Origin: Candidatus Heimdallarchaeota archaeon | GTDB taxonomy: Archaea; Asgardarchaeota; Heimdallarchaeia; JABLTI01 | Assembly (NCBI GenBank): GCA_019058165.1 | Contig: JAHLVZ010000003.1 | Location: 1-64,000 of the forward strand | Direction of reading: 5' to 3' | Length of the DNA: 64,000 nt | In this document: positions 48,315 through 58,500 of the stretch, piece after piece | Numbering within the stretch: the first letter of the stretch is position 1 | How the letters are laid out: each line of letters begins with the position of its first letter | Translations under genes and position numbers: made by a program | The notes under the pieces: generated by a model | Seen by the model: only the letters and a program-made list of their open reading frames with translations | Databases searched by the model: none | What the model was told of the DNA's origin: nothing

Positions 48315-49334
48315 TTATCTTTCAGTGGCAATTAATTTTTTAATTCGATTTAGTATTTTTTCCTCTTTGAAATTATACGGCAAATCATCTTTTATCTCAT
48401 AGAAATAAACTTCAGGCAGAATAAAATCAAAAAACCATATTCTATTTGGCTTTACTTCCACAGCTTCTTGTGGTGAAATAATTTCATAATTACTTCTGTA
48501 ATAATGGGCAATAATGTGATTCAATTGTGCGGATAGTGCCACAACTAATTCTACAACCTCTTGAGGAACTTCTTCCAAAGTTAATGTTGAAAGATAAGAC
48601 TCTATCTCACTTATTTCCTCAACTAGGATAAACTCTTTTGTGATTTCTAAAACAGCATTTATTTCATTCTTAATTATATCCTCGAAGGATTCTATGTCAG
48701 AAACACCGTAGAGATAATTAAGTAGACTTAAAGCATAGCTATTTTCTTCTCCCCGGAAAATTTCTTTCTTAGAAAGATCAACAATTATTGAATTTTGATA
48801 ATATTTTGCTAAATCAGGTTTTGTTCCTATAATATCAGCAAGAGATTTTTCCTCTATCCAAGAATCACAACTATAATTTCTGTGCCTAGCGAATAATTCT
48901 AAACTATAAATTGAAGCTTCTACTTCGAGCTTATTCCCCACAACTACTACTTGTTGTCCCAAAATAATGCCATAAATTACTTTCGCTAAATCCTTATTGA
49001 ATATCTTTCTAAGAAAATTAAAGCCACCATACCTCTTCAAACTAGTTTTTTGAAACTCGTTGAAAATGTCGCTTTCTTGAATTCCTGCAATTGTTACAGG
49101 AGTAACGACCTTTTGTCTCAAGGCTAAATGATCATCGAAAAATAAGAGATAAGCTACTTGTTCCTCAGCACATTGATGTATAGCCACAATTCTAAAGATT
49201 CCACCAGAAGAATTCTCTTTCTGAGATTTTTTTATTGGAACTTCAATATTCTTTTGGCAAGTGTCACAATTTATCGAGTAAATATTGATGATATCATTAT
49301 GATTCTTCGAATTCCTCGTAAATCCCATATACAC
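48315..49334 (-). CDS. Zinc-motif protein with possible folliculin/DENN-like region
   Basis: CDTC...HQC near N-terminus; VIYGIILGQQVVVVGNKLEVEASIYSLELFARHRN...YYQNSIIVDLSKKE. Confidence 0.4.
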   Translation of the reverse strand: MYMGFTRNSKNHNDIINIYSINCDTCQKNIEVPIKKSQKENSSGGIFRIVAIHQCAEEQVAYLLFFDDHLALRQKVVTPVTIAGIQESDIFNEFQKTSLKRYGGFNFLRKIFNKDLAKVIYGIILGQQVVVVGNKLEVEASIYSLELFARHRNYSCDSWIEEKSLADIIGTKPDLAKYYQNSIIVDLSKKEIFRGEENSYALSLLNYLYGVSDIESFEDIIKNEINAVLEITKEFILVEEISEIESYLSTLTLEEVPQEVVELVVALSAQLNHIIAHYYRSNYEIISPQEAVEVKPNRIWFFDFILPEVYFYEIKDDLPYNFKEEKILNRIKKLIATER

Positions 49335-49456
49335 ATAACCTTCGACTTGCTTTTGCTAACTACAATACAAAAATAAAATTAGTTTTAATACTATTTGATT
49401 AGAGCAAGCTTTAACAATTTTCCACTTAAAACAATTCTATTTGAGGGGATTAGAGT

Positions 49457-50323
49457 TTAATCGAATAATTCAGTTTGAATGTTTTTCCAAATGCTAATTA
49501 TTTCCTTTGAAACTGGATTCTCCTCTAATTCAAAAGTGCTTTTCCCTTGTATAATGCTTTTAGGAACTATCTTGTTAAAGGGTATTTTTCCAACAACTGT
49601 AATGTTGTTTTTCTTGCAAAATTGCATGATATTATTTGTATTTTTGATGTTTAAATCAAATTTGTTAATACAGACAACTGATTTTACTTTGAAGTGTTGC
49701 GCTACACCAAAAATTCGTTCTAAATCATGGATCCCACTTAAAGTAGGTTCAACAATTATGCAAGCCAAATCTACTCCTGTGATTGAAGCAATAACAGGGC
49801 ATCCTATCCCAGGGGAACCATCTACAATGACAAAATCTAACTTTTTTGTTTCAGCTATCTTTCTAGCTTTTTGTCTAATTTGATCAACAATTCTTCCCGA
49901 GGTTCCTTCTCCAATTGTCATTTCTGCGTGAACAAATGGTCCAAATCTTGTTTGTGATTCGAAAATTTTCGCTGACAGAATTGGTTCCATTGAAAGGGCT
50001 TTTTCTGGACAGATATGAACACATAATCCGCAGCCCTCACATTTAAAATAATTTATTTCATCAGCAGTTATTGCTTGGAACTCACATACTTCGCTGCATT
50101 TATTGCATTTAATGCATTTCTCTTCTTCTCTTTTTACTTTTTTAGAGATGTAGAGTTCCTCTTCAGAAATAATTGTTGGATGAAATATTAAATGTAAATC
50201 AGGGGCATCTACATCGGCATCAGCAAAAATAGCTTTATCTCGAGTCAAATATGCAAAACTAGCGGTAAGAGTAGTTTTACCAGTTCCCCCTTTACCACTA
50301 ATAACTGTTATTTGTTTAAACAT
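49457..50323 (-). CDS. MinD-superfamily P-loop ATPase with inserted ferredoxin domain
   Basis: SGKGGTGKTT; CIKCNKCSEVC and CEGCGLCVHICPEKA. Confidence 0.9.
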   Translation of the reverse strand: MFKQITVISGKGGTGKTTLTASFAYLTRDKAIFADADVDAPDLHLIFHPTIISEEELYISKKVKREEEKCIKCNKCSEVCEFQAITADEINYFKCEGCGLCVHICPEKALSMEPILSAKIFESQTRFGPFVHAEMTIGEGTSGRIVDQIRQKARKIAETKKLDFVIVDGSPGIGCPVIASITGVDLACIIVEPTLSGIHDLERIFGVAQHFKVKSVVCINKFDLNIKNTNNIMQFCKKNNITVVGKIPFNKIVPKSIIQGKSTFELEENPVSKEIISIWKNIQTELFD

Positions 50324-50324
50324 T

Positions 50325-51164
50325 TTATTTTACAAGCTCCTGAATTTTTGCATACAATTCTCTAAATTTCTTTTGCCATTCTTTGTCATGACTTGTTAAT
50401 GGGATGCCTTCAGAATACGCCTCAGCAATGGATCGATCAAATGGAACTTTCATGAGAATTGGGATGTTTTCATCCTTACAATATTCCTCTATTGGCTCTT
50501 CATATCCTAAACCGTATCTGTTGATTATAACTCCAGTTGGTAGTGCAAGTTTTTTAGCAACTTCAACTGCAATTCTTAGGTCCCATAAACCAAAAGGAGT
50601 TGGTTCAGTTACAAGCAGACAGAAATCAGTATCGGAAATAGTCTCAATTACCGGACAAGAAGTACCTGGAGGAGCATCCAAAATAACGGTCTTTGAGTTA
50701 TCAATGCAATCTTTCACTGCAGAAATTATTGGTATAGATCTTGGAGAACCAATTCTTAGTAACCCATTGACAAACAAAGTGTTTTCTTTCGCATCTCCGA
50801 TTTTAAGTACACCAATTTCTCTTTCGACCATTGAAATAGCGTTTTCTGGACATAATATTTTACAAGCATTACAGCTCATGCATAAATCTGCGAAAAAAAT
50901 TACATGATCAGGTAATTGAACAAGGGCATTAAATTCGCAGGCATCAGAACAAATACCACAGTTTGTACATTTAGTATTTTCAATTAATGGAACATTAACT
51001 AATACTTTTTTTGTAGTATGAAACTTGGGTTTCAAAAAGATGTGGGCATTTGGTTCTTCGACATCACAATCCAGAAATTGACAATTTCTAAGAGAGAGTG
51101 CTAAGCTAGTAGCAATTATTGTTTTTCCAGTTCCCCCTTTACCACTAGCTATACTGATTTTCAT
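50325..51164 (-). CDS. MinD-superfamily P-loop ATPase with inserted ferredoxin domain
   Basis: SGKGGTGKT; CTNCGICSDAC and CMSCNACKILCPENA. Confidence 0.9.
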   Translation of the reverse strand: MKISIASGKGGTGKTIIATSLALSLRNCQFLDCDVEEPNAHIFLKPKFHTTKKVLVNVPLIENTKCTNCGICSDACEFNALVQLPDHVIFFADLCMSCNACKILCPENAISMVEREIGVLKIGDAKENTLFVNGLLRIGSPRSIPIISAVKDCIDNSKTVILDAPPGTSCPVIETISDTDFCLLVTEPTPFGLWDLRIAVEVAKKLALPTGVIINRYGLGYEEPIEEYCKDENIPILMKVPFDRSIAEAYSEGIPLTSHDKEWQKKFRELYAKIQELVK

Positions 51165-51240
51165 TAGTAGATTATCATCTCTTTAATTTGTATCCTTAAA
51201 CGAATAATGAAATAGTAATAGCAATGATGTAGAAAGTTAA

Positions 51241-51612
51241 TCAATGATGTTTACTATCTGCACAAGCTTCACTTTCAGTTGCTTTTCGTAGTTCTTGCTT
51301 ATTAAAAACTTCAAGGGCATTTTTAACAGTAAGTTCTTCTGTAATGTAGACTTCTATGCCTAATTCTACAAATTTAGCTATTGCCTTACGTCCTAACGCT
51401 TTGCAAACAAGCACATTTGTTCCATTATTAACTACAAGAACTGGAGCGGATTGACGACCACCGAAATGCTCACCTGAATTATCTATGACTTTTAGTTCAT
51501 CCGTCTCAGAATCAATTATTGTAAATGTTGCTGCACGACCAAAATGGTCTGCCAGTTGGCTTTCTAAACCTTTAAGATCATTTGTTGGAAATGTTATTTT
51601 CATTTTTATCAC
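51241..51612 (-). CDS. NifX/dinitrogenase iron-molybdenum cofactor-like protein
   Basis: DHFGRAATFTIID...VLVCKALGRKAI. Confidence 0.75.
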   Translation of the reverse strand: MIKMKITFPTNDLKGLESQLADHFGRAATFTIIDSETDELKVIDNSGEHFGGRQSAPVLVVNNGTNVLVCKALGRKAIAKFVELGIEVYITEELTVKNALEVFNKQELRKATESEACADSKHH

Positions 51613-51675
51613 TCATGTTAATTATTTCTTATCTTTATTATATAGAAGTTTTTTAGACTAAATACTCCTTAACAT

Positions 51676-52059
51676 TCAAGAACGTCTACCACGACCAGAA
51701 CCTCGACCCATATGACCTGCGTTAGACGGTTGTGTCACTTCAATTAAATTTCCTTTCTTGAAAGCTTCTACTGCATTTTCTATTGTTCCTGAACTTGTAT
51801 ACATTCTGATATTCGCTACACTTAACACTTGAAAAGCATTGGGGCCAATGTTCCCAGAAATTATAGCAGACACACCGAATTTTAATAGATCTTGAGCGGC
51901 TTTTGTTCCAGCTCCATGACCCACAAATTGAGCACCATTCTCATGAACAGCTAAAGACATTTCGGAAATCTCAATAATTATGAAATTCTTACATCGACCA
52001 AAACGAGGGTCAACTGCGGATTGTAAATTATCACCACTAGAAGATATTGCAATTTTCAT
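51676..52059 (-). CDS. NifX/dinitrogenase iron-molybdenum cofactor-like protein
   Basis: DPRFGRCKNFIIIE...AIISGNIGPNAFQVL. Confidence 0.8.
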   Translation of the reverse strand: MKIAISSSGDNLQSAVDPRFGRCKNFIIIEISEMSLAVHENGAQFVGHGAGTKAAQDLLKFGVSAIISGNIGPNAFQVLSVANIRMYTSSGTIENAVEAFKKGNLIEVTQPSNAGHMGRGSGRGRRS

Positions 52060-52084
52060 TATGAAGCACCAAATCTTAGTTACT

Positions 52085-52408
52085 TTATCTTAACTCTTTT
52101 GATCTTCTTTTAAGATCTTTAAGTTCATCTTCGAGGAACCTAATTTGATCAGAAATTAAGTTTTTCTCATGGTCAGGATTTTTATCAAAATCTCCAAAAG
52201 TATTTGCCAAACCCGGATTTTTTGCAGCAAAATCTTTTAGAAATTCATCAAATTTACCAATTCGTTGCAGATATTCTGCACAAGGACCGAGTCCTCGTCC
52301 ACTTCTTCCGCCTTGCATAGCACCAAATCTTATCCAACCTGGTACTCCCGTTAATTCATACATTCTTCTATGTCTACCTCTATCAGAGGATCTTCCACGA
52401 CTACTCAT
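52085..52408 (-). CDS. DUF5320-like protein
   Basis: MSSRGRSSDRGRHRRMYELTGVPGWIRFG...LKDLKRRSKELR; context. Confidence 0.6.
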   Translation of the reverse strand: MSSRGRSSDRGRHRRMYELTGVPGWIRFGAMQGGRSGRGLGPCAEYLQRIGKFDEFLKDFAAKNPGLANTFGDFDKNPDHEKNLISDQIRFLEDELKDLKRRSKELR

Positions 52409-52424
52409 AAATTTCACCTTTTTA

Positions 52425-52446
52425 TTTATGTGCATTAGCACATAAA
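52425..52446. promoter_or_regulatory. Palindrome TTTATGTGC-ATTA-GCACATAAA, candidate operator
   Basis: Perfect 9-bp inverted repeat between divergent genes, next to the DUF134 regulator. Confidence 0.5.
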
Positions 52447-52550
52447 TAGATAAGTTTTTCACTATAAAAATCTTTATGTTCATATGCACAAAAATAGTTT
52501 AGTTTATAAAATATAAAACTTATAAAACAAGAGGTTAGTATTGACACAAG

Positions 52551-52925
52551 GTGCAGAACATGAGAATGTATCGTCGCAGAGGAGGAGGAAGAGGAGGTAG
52601 AAGAAGAAAATCCTTAGGTGATTCAGAGAGTGAACTTCAATTACGAGGAAGACCACTAAAAGAAATTGTAATAGAAGATTATCCTGAGATCACAAAGATT
52701 ACTCCACATCCAACTCTTTCAGAAAATCAGCTGACTTTAACTATTGCTGAATATGAAGCAATGAGATTAATTGATTTAAAGGGATTAAATCAAGAAGAAG
52801 CTGGGTTATTAATGAATGTTTCAAGAGGCACTATTTGGAGATTATTAGATTCTGGGAGAGAGAAAATTATGAAAATGCTTTCTGAGGGCATGGAAATAGT
52901 TATTGAAAAACAAGAAAAAATATAA
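52551..52925 (+). CDS. DUF134-family DNA-binding protein
   Basis: RGRPLKEIVIEDYPEITKITP...LTIAEYEAMRLIDLKGLNQEEAGLLMNVSRGTIWRLL. Confidence 0.85.
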   Translation: MQNMRMYRRRGGGRGGRRRKSLGDSESELQLRGRPLKEIVIEDYPEITKITPHPTLSENQLTLTIAEYEAMRLIDLKGLNQEEAGLLMNVSRGTIWRLLDSGREKIMKMLSEGMEIVIEKQEKI

Positions 52926-52935
52926 TTAAGTAAAA

Positions 52936-53790
52936 TTGTATTTACACCCTCAAACAAAGTATCATTGGATGTTTACTGAAAAGAATATACCAGAGAGAAG
53001 AAATTTGACCTCTAAGGAAAAGGAACCGAAGATTACTGAAGAAATGCTTAGCTCAATTAAAGAGCTCATAGGTAATCGAGATGAAGTTAGCTTAGAGTGG
53101 ATAAAAACGGTCACTCAGTTACCCGTCGGAGCAATTTCTCGTGTTGTAATACAAAAGCTTGGAATGGTAGTATTAGAAGGTACAGTTTATTCAAAACCCA
53201 AAGCTGAAAGAAAACTAGCACAAATGCAGCAAGATGCACAAGCAGTCGTTGATCGAGAAGAGTTTAGAAAAGGACCAGTTAATATTGACATGAAAAGCTT
53301 ACGAGAAAAACTGTGGACTGTTATGTTGAATGAAAAAATAATGGGGCAAGAAAGGCATCAATACTGTCCTATCTGGATTTTCTTAGAACAAGATAGTAGT
53401 AGTTCCATAATTTTAAGGTATGACTGGATTATTAGACTTGATGAAATCATAGCTAAGAAAGGATTCCAGAATTTACGAGTTATTGAAGTTGAAAGTTTAG
53501 AAAATGAATTCGGGGAAAACTACAAAGGTAAAGCTCGAGTTGTTTTTGCACGAACATTTCCTAGAGATTCACTCTTAGCAAAAAACAAACCTGTTTGGGT
53601 TATGTTTCTAGTTTCTACTATCGAAGGAGGAGTAAAATTAGAAGGTTTAAACATGACCAATGTACTTACTCTTTCCACAAAATTTAGATCCAGAGAAAGA
53701 GCTTATGCTGCTTTAAGCATGTACATTGAATTAGTTAATTTTTTAGTTAGTGATCCAACAATATTTGAAGAGGTTATTGTTGGGTTTTAA
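52936..53790 (+). CDS. Uncharacterised protein
   Basis: Long ORF; TTG start, alternative ATG near 52970. Confidence 0.55.
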   Translation: MYLHPQTKYHWMFTEKNIPERRNLTSKEKEPKITEEMLSSIKELIGNRDEVSLEWIKTVTQLPVGAISRVVIQKLGMVVLEGTVYSKPKAERKLAQMQQDAQAVVDREEFRKGPVNIDMKSLREKLWTVMLNEKIMGQERHQYCPIWIFLEQDSSSSIILRYDWIIRLDEIIAKKGFQNLRVIEVESLENEFGENYKGKARVVFARTFPRDSLLAKNKPVWVMFLVSTIEGGVKLEGLNMTNVLTLSTKFRSRERAYAALSMYIELVNFLVSDPTIFEEVIVGF

Positions 53791-53794
53791 GAGC

Positions 53795-55867
53795 TTAAGT
53801 TGAGAGTTTAGATTTTATGAGTGGTAAAGCTCCACCTTTTCCTAACATTTCAATTTCTTTTGATGAAAGATTTATCTTAGCTTTGAATGTTCGTTTCTTG
53901 GTTTTGTTCTCAATAGTAATTATAGAAATCCCTTCCTTTAACGAATCTAATCCTTTCAATACTAATGTGTCTTCCTGAGTGACTTCATCATAATCTTTTG
54001 GATCAACAAATTCGAGTGGTAGCATTCCCCATTGAATTAAATTATCTCGATGGATTCGAGCTATACTTTTTGCTATTACAGCTCCTAATCCTAACCACAT
54101 TGGAGCTATTGCTGCGTGTTCTCGACTTGATCCCTGACCGTAATTGTTCCCACCTACCACAATGAAGACTCTTCGTTTATTTTCAGGATTCAATTTTTTA
54201 GCTTGTATTACAAACCACTCATCAATAGGATTGAAGACGTATTGAGAAATTGCTGGTATATTCGATCTTAGTGGCAATACTTTAGCTCCAGCCATCATTA
54301 TGTCATCAGTAGTAATATCATCTTTAGTTTTCAATAAAACAAGACTGGTCATTTCATGCCCTAATGGTTCATTTATTGGACAATCAGCAATATTTGGTCC
54401 TTTTATAATTTCTATTTTTTCTCGTTCTTTCTTGTCTTTTGGAGGATAAATGAACAGATTTTTTGTTGTAATGAATTTGTCTGGTTCATCAAAGATTTTC
54501 GGTTTTATTGTTTTCTCTTTTAGTGGGTCTACGAATTTTCCTTTGATTGCAATTAGCGAAGCAGAGGCTGGGTTCATTAAATATGCTCCTGCAGTTTTTT
54601 CTCCCGTTCGAGCATAGAAATTCCTATTAAAAGTTCTCACGGAAATTCCATTTGTAGGAGGAGTTTGACCCATTCCAATACATGGACCGCAACCACTTTC
54701 CAATATTCTAGCACCAGAACCAATGATATCTGTTAATAGCCCTTCTTGTGCTAATTGCATGAAAACATTCTTTGAACCAGGAGTAATTGTCATACTAATA
54801 TTTGCTGCTACTGTTTGATCCTTTAGTATTGAAGCAGTTGTAGCAAGGGCAAGATAAGAAGCATTAGTGCAACTACCAACACAAACTTGGTCTACTGCCA
54901 AATTACGCTCATATAATCTTCCCATGTGTGTAGTAATATCAACATGAACTTTACTTGGAAATCTCTTGAGAAGGTCTGAAATGGGCACTTGTTCTACTAA
55001 CTCTCGTATTTTTACAACAGAACCTGGACTATGTGGCAATGCAACGTTTGGTTCTAATTTTGAAAGGTCAATATTCACAATTTCATCATATTTTGCATCA
55101 TCGTCAGCAAGAAGTAAAGAATAATCTTCTTCTCGGTCTTGAGCTTTTAAGAAGTGCTTTGTTAGCTCATCACTTGGAAAAATAGAAGTTGTTGCACCTA
55201 ACTCAGCTCCCATATTTGTAATTGTAGCTCTCTCAGGTGCTGAGAGATCTTTAATCCCGGGACCTGAGTATTCAAAGATTGATTTTAATCCACCTTTGAC
55301 CCCACGTAGTTTTAGGAGTTCAAGAATCACATCCATAGCTGTAACCCAAGGACGATTCAATTTTCCAGTAAGGTTTACTTTTATCACTTTCGGGTATTTT
55401 AACTCGAAGGATTCTCCTGCCATAGCTGTAGCAACTACTAATCCACCTACACCTATCGCGAGTGATCCTACACCTCCACCCGTTGGTGTATGGGAATCAG
55501 TCCCAAGCATTATTTTTCCCGGTGCAGCAAAATTCTCGAGATGAACTTGATGTATTATACCATTTCCTGGTTTTGATAAGATAGCTCCTTTCTTAGCAGC
55601 AATGGTTTGGAGAAATAGGTGATCATCAGCATTTCTAAAATCAGTTTGTAACATATTGTGATCGATATAAGAAACTACAAGTGGAACTTTTACCTCTGGA
55701 ATATTAATTGCTTCAAATTCAAGCCAAGCCATAGTTCCAGTAGCATCTTGTGTGATACATTGATCAATTGTTACGAATATTGGATCACCAAGTTCGTAAT
55801 CGGTTATTGGTTTCTTAGAGATATTGTGAGCTTCTAGTATTTTCTGTACAATGTTTTTGCCACTCAT
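53795..55867 (-). CDS. acn: Aconitate hydratase
   Basis: GTDSHTPTGGGVGSLAIGVGG, CVGSCTNA, SGCGPCIGMG, GQGSSREHAA. Confidence 0.92.
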   Translation of the reverse strand: MSGKNIVQKILEAHNISKKPITDYELGDPIFVTIDQCITQDATGTMAWLEFEAINIPEVKVPLVVSYIDHNMLQTDFRNADDHLFLQTIAAKKGAILSKPGNGIIHQVHLENFAAPGKIMLGTDSHTPTGGGVGSLAIGVGGLVVATAMAGESFELKYPKVIKVNLTGKLNRPWVTAMDVILELLKLRGVKGGLKSIFEYSGPGIKDLSAPERATITNMGAELGATTSIFPSDELTKHFLKAQDREEDYSLLLADDDAKYDEIVNIDLSKLEPNVALPHSPGSVVKIRELVEQVPISDLLKRFPSKVHVDITTHMGRLYERNLAVDQVCVGSCTNASYLALATTASILKDQTVAANISMTITPGSKNVFMQLAQEGLLTDIIGSGARILESGCGPCIGMGQTPPTNGISVRTFNRNFYARTGEKTAGAYLMNPASASLIAIKGKFVDPLKEKTIKPKIFDEPDKFITTKNLFIYPPKDKKEREKIEIIKGPNIADCPINEPLGHEMTSLVLLKTKDDITTDDIMMAGAKVLPLRSNIPAISQYVFNPIDEWFVIQAKKLNPENKRRVFIVVGGNNYGQGSSREHAAIAPMWLGLGAVIAKSIARIHRDNLIQWGMLPLEFVDPKDYDEVTQEDTLVLKGLDSLKEGISIITIENKTKKRTFKAKINLSSKEIEMLGKGGALPLIKSKLST

Positions 55868-55900
55868 GATTTAGGACCTTCGAATGTTGCGACTTTTTTG

Positions 55901-57202
55901 TTACATGTTTTCAATTATTGCATCTGCAAAATTAGATGTTCCTATGGGTGTTACGTCTTTCAATTGTCTCGCAATATCATAGGTAACTTTCTTTTGCAAA
56001 ACAGTCTTCTCTATAGCAGTTTTAATGATATCACAAGCTTCGGTCCAACCCATATAGTCAAGCATCATTACAGCAGAAAAGATGACTGAACCAGGATTTA
56101 CTTTGTTTTTACCAGCATGTTTTGGAGCTGTTCCATGAGTTGCCTCAAATACTGCAGCTTCATCACCAATATTTGCTCCAGGAGCAAAACCTAAACCACC
56201 AACTTGAGCCGCTAAAGCATCACTTATGTAGTCGCCATTTAGGTTTGGTAAAGCAAGAACACCATATTCATCTGGTCTTAGCAAAATTTGTTGAAACATT
56301 GAATCTGCAATTCTGTCTTTAATCAAGATTTTACCTTTCGGTAGTTTTCCATCATGCTTTGCCCACATTTCATCTTCACTTATAACAATGTCAGAAAATT
56401 CTTGGGCAGCAAGTTTGTAACCCCAATCTTTGAACTTGCCTTCTGTAAATTTCATTATGTTTCCCTTGTGTACGAGGGTAACTGAATCATATCCTTTGTC
56501 TATAGCATATTTAATAGCCATTCTAACTAATCTCGAAGTATTTGCCCAAGACATTGGTTTTATTCCAATACCGGATTCCATAATTATCTTGGTACCTAAT
56601 TCATCATTCAGGAATTTGATTAATTTCTTAGCATCCTTTGATTCAGGTTCAAATTCAATACCAGAGTAAACATCTTCTATATTTTCTCGAAAGATTACCA
56701 TGTTTACTTTCTCAGGTGTTTTTACAGGTGCTGGAACGCCTTTAATGTGAGAAACTGGTCTAACACAAGAATAAAGATCTAATAATTGTCTAATTGCTAC
56801 GTTTAAGCTTCTAAATCCCCCACCTATTGGAGTAGTAAGAGGTCCTTTAATAGCAACTATGTAATCAGTTATTACTTTCAAGGTATCTTTAGGGAGAAAG
56901 AGATCTCTAACATCTTTGGAATCCATATCCTCGATTTGCTTTTCAGTAAAATCAGCAGCATAGATATCTCGAGCCTTTTCCCCTGCGAAAATCTCAAACC
57001 AGATAATCTCTTTTTTACTATTATAGGTGGTTTTTACCGCAGCATCAACTACTGCTCGCATTGCATCTACAACTTCTGGTCCAATACCATCTCCAGCTAT
57101 ATATGGAATTATAGGCTTATCAGGAACGATAAGGTTTCCATCTTTATCTCTTGTAATTTTTTCTCCATTTGTTGGAGGTGTTAATTTTTCGTATAAACTC
57201 AT
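55901..57202 (-). CDS. icd: Isocitrate dehydrogenase
   Basis: [16 protein letters not shown]...[14 protein letters not shown]...[27 protein letters not shown]. Confidence 0.92.
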   Translation of the reverse strand: MSLYEKLTPPTNGEKITRDKDGNLIVPDKPIIPYIAGDGIGPEVVDAMRAVVDAAVKTTYNSKKEIIWFEIFAGEKARDIYAADFTEKQIEDMDSKDVRDLFLPKDTLKVITDYIVAIKGPLTTPIGGGFRSLNVAIRQLLDLYSCVRPVSHIKGVPAPVKTPEKVNMVIFRENIEDVYSGIEFEPESKDAKKLIKFLNDELGTKIIMESGIGIKPMSWANTSRLVRMAIKYAIDKGYDSVTLVHKGNIMKFTEGKFKDWGYKLAAQEFSDIVISEDEMWAKHDGKLPKGKILIKDRIADSMFQQILLRPDEYGVLALPNLNGDYISDALAAQVGGLGFAPGANIGDEAAVFEATHGTAPKHAGKNKVNPGSVIFSAVMMLDYMGWTEACDIIKTAIEKTVLQKKVTYDIARQLKDVTPIGTSNFADAIIENM

Positions 57203-57450
57203 TTTTATGCCCCATATGTTAAATACTTTCTAATACTTTAATATAAATTCTCTTGAAGTTATTCCTACTGAAAAAATATTCTGTTATTTAATTAAAATTC
57301 CTATTTTGAAAATAAATCGGCAGCTATTGTTATAATCAACCATGATTTTCTATTTCGAATCTGTTTTACACATAATAGTTAAATAAATGCAAGTTTTCTA
57401 ACATATCAATTCAATAATAAGTAATTATTGTTTTACGGAGATTTCTAACA

Positions 57451-58350
57451 ATGAGTAAAAGAAAAGTAGCGATTGTAACAGACGCCTCTGGTGATATACC
57501 ACCTGAATTAGAGGAAAAATACAATATCTCTATACTTCCAATTCTGATGAATTTTGAGGAAGAGTCCTTTAAATCGGAGGGTATTGAGAAAGGATTCACT
57601 TGGGATGAATTCTACAAAATTGCTGAGAAGGAAGTTCCTTCGACAGGAATTCCTGGTCCAGGAGTCTTTATGAAAACTTTTAACAAAGCACTTGAAATTG
57701 CTGATTCGGTTATTGGGATTTTCATTTCAAATAAGCTTTCTGGAGTATATAATACTGCTACAATGGTTGCAAAACAACATATGCAAGATAAAGACATTAG
57801 TGTCTATCACGCAGGAGTTAATAGTGTAGGTGTTGGAGTGGTTGTAGTAGAAGCAGCACGTCTTGCAGCTGCAGGTCAGACAAAAGCAGAAGTTTGTGAA
57901 AAAGTTGAAACTTGGATTAAATCGGTTAAATATGCCGGAATCATCAATCAGCTCGAAAATCTTGTGCGAACTGGGAGATTATCAAAGACAAAAAAATTCT
58001 TTGCCAATATTCTAAAGTACAAACCCGTTTTAGGTTTTGAAGATGATGAAATCCATGTGTATGGTAACATAAAAGCTGATGATGTATTGATTATTGAACA
58101 AATGAAGAAATTTGGCAAACAAGCTTTAGAAAGCATGGTTGAGGACAACAATACATTGTTTCTCGCACATTCAAGATGGCCAGAAGCAGCAGAAGAAGTA
58201 GTAGCTTATCTCAGAACAGTAAATCCCCAGAATAAGGAAATAATAATCCAAGAAACTGGAGTTATAAATGCCTTCTATACTGGGAAGAAATTGTTAGCTT
58301 ATGGTTACATCGGAAAATTTGATCCAAATTGGTTATTAATAACAAAATAA
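57451..58350 (+). CDS. DegV family protein
   Basis: VAIVTDASGDIPPELEEKYNISILPI. Confidence 0.88.
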   Translation: MSKRKVAIVTDASGDIPPELEEKYNISILPILMNFEEESFKSEGIEKGFTWDEFYKIAEKEVPSTGIPGPGVFMKTFNKALEIADSVIGIFISNKLSGVYNTATMVAKQHMQDKDISVYHAGVNSVGVGVVVVEAARLAAAGQTKAEVCEKVETWIKSVKYAGIINQLENLVRTGRLSKTKKFFANILKYKPVLGFEDDEIHVYGNIKADDVLIIEQMKKFGKQALESMVEDNNTLFLAHSRWPEAAEEVVAYLRTVNPQNKEIIIQETGVINAFYTGKKLLAYGYIGKFDPNWLLITK

Positions 58351-58500
58351 ACGAATTTTTCAGGCTCTTTTAGAGCTTTTTTTTCTTTTTCTTTTTAAGA
58401 TTAAGCATGTTTTTGTCCGTAAACAAAAGTTATAAACTGAATAACGTTTTTAGATTAAATCTTATTATTATGAAAATTAATTACAGGAGATTTCTAATTA

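Noticed and set aside
49479-50907. ORFs 49479-49883 and 50404-50907 antisense to the MinD-ferredoxin genes
   Set aside because: Overlap clear P-loop/ferredoxin genes; shadow frames.
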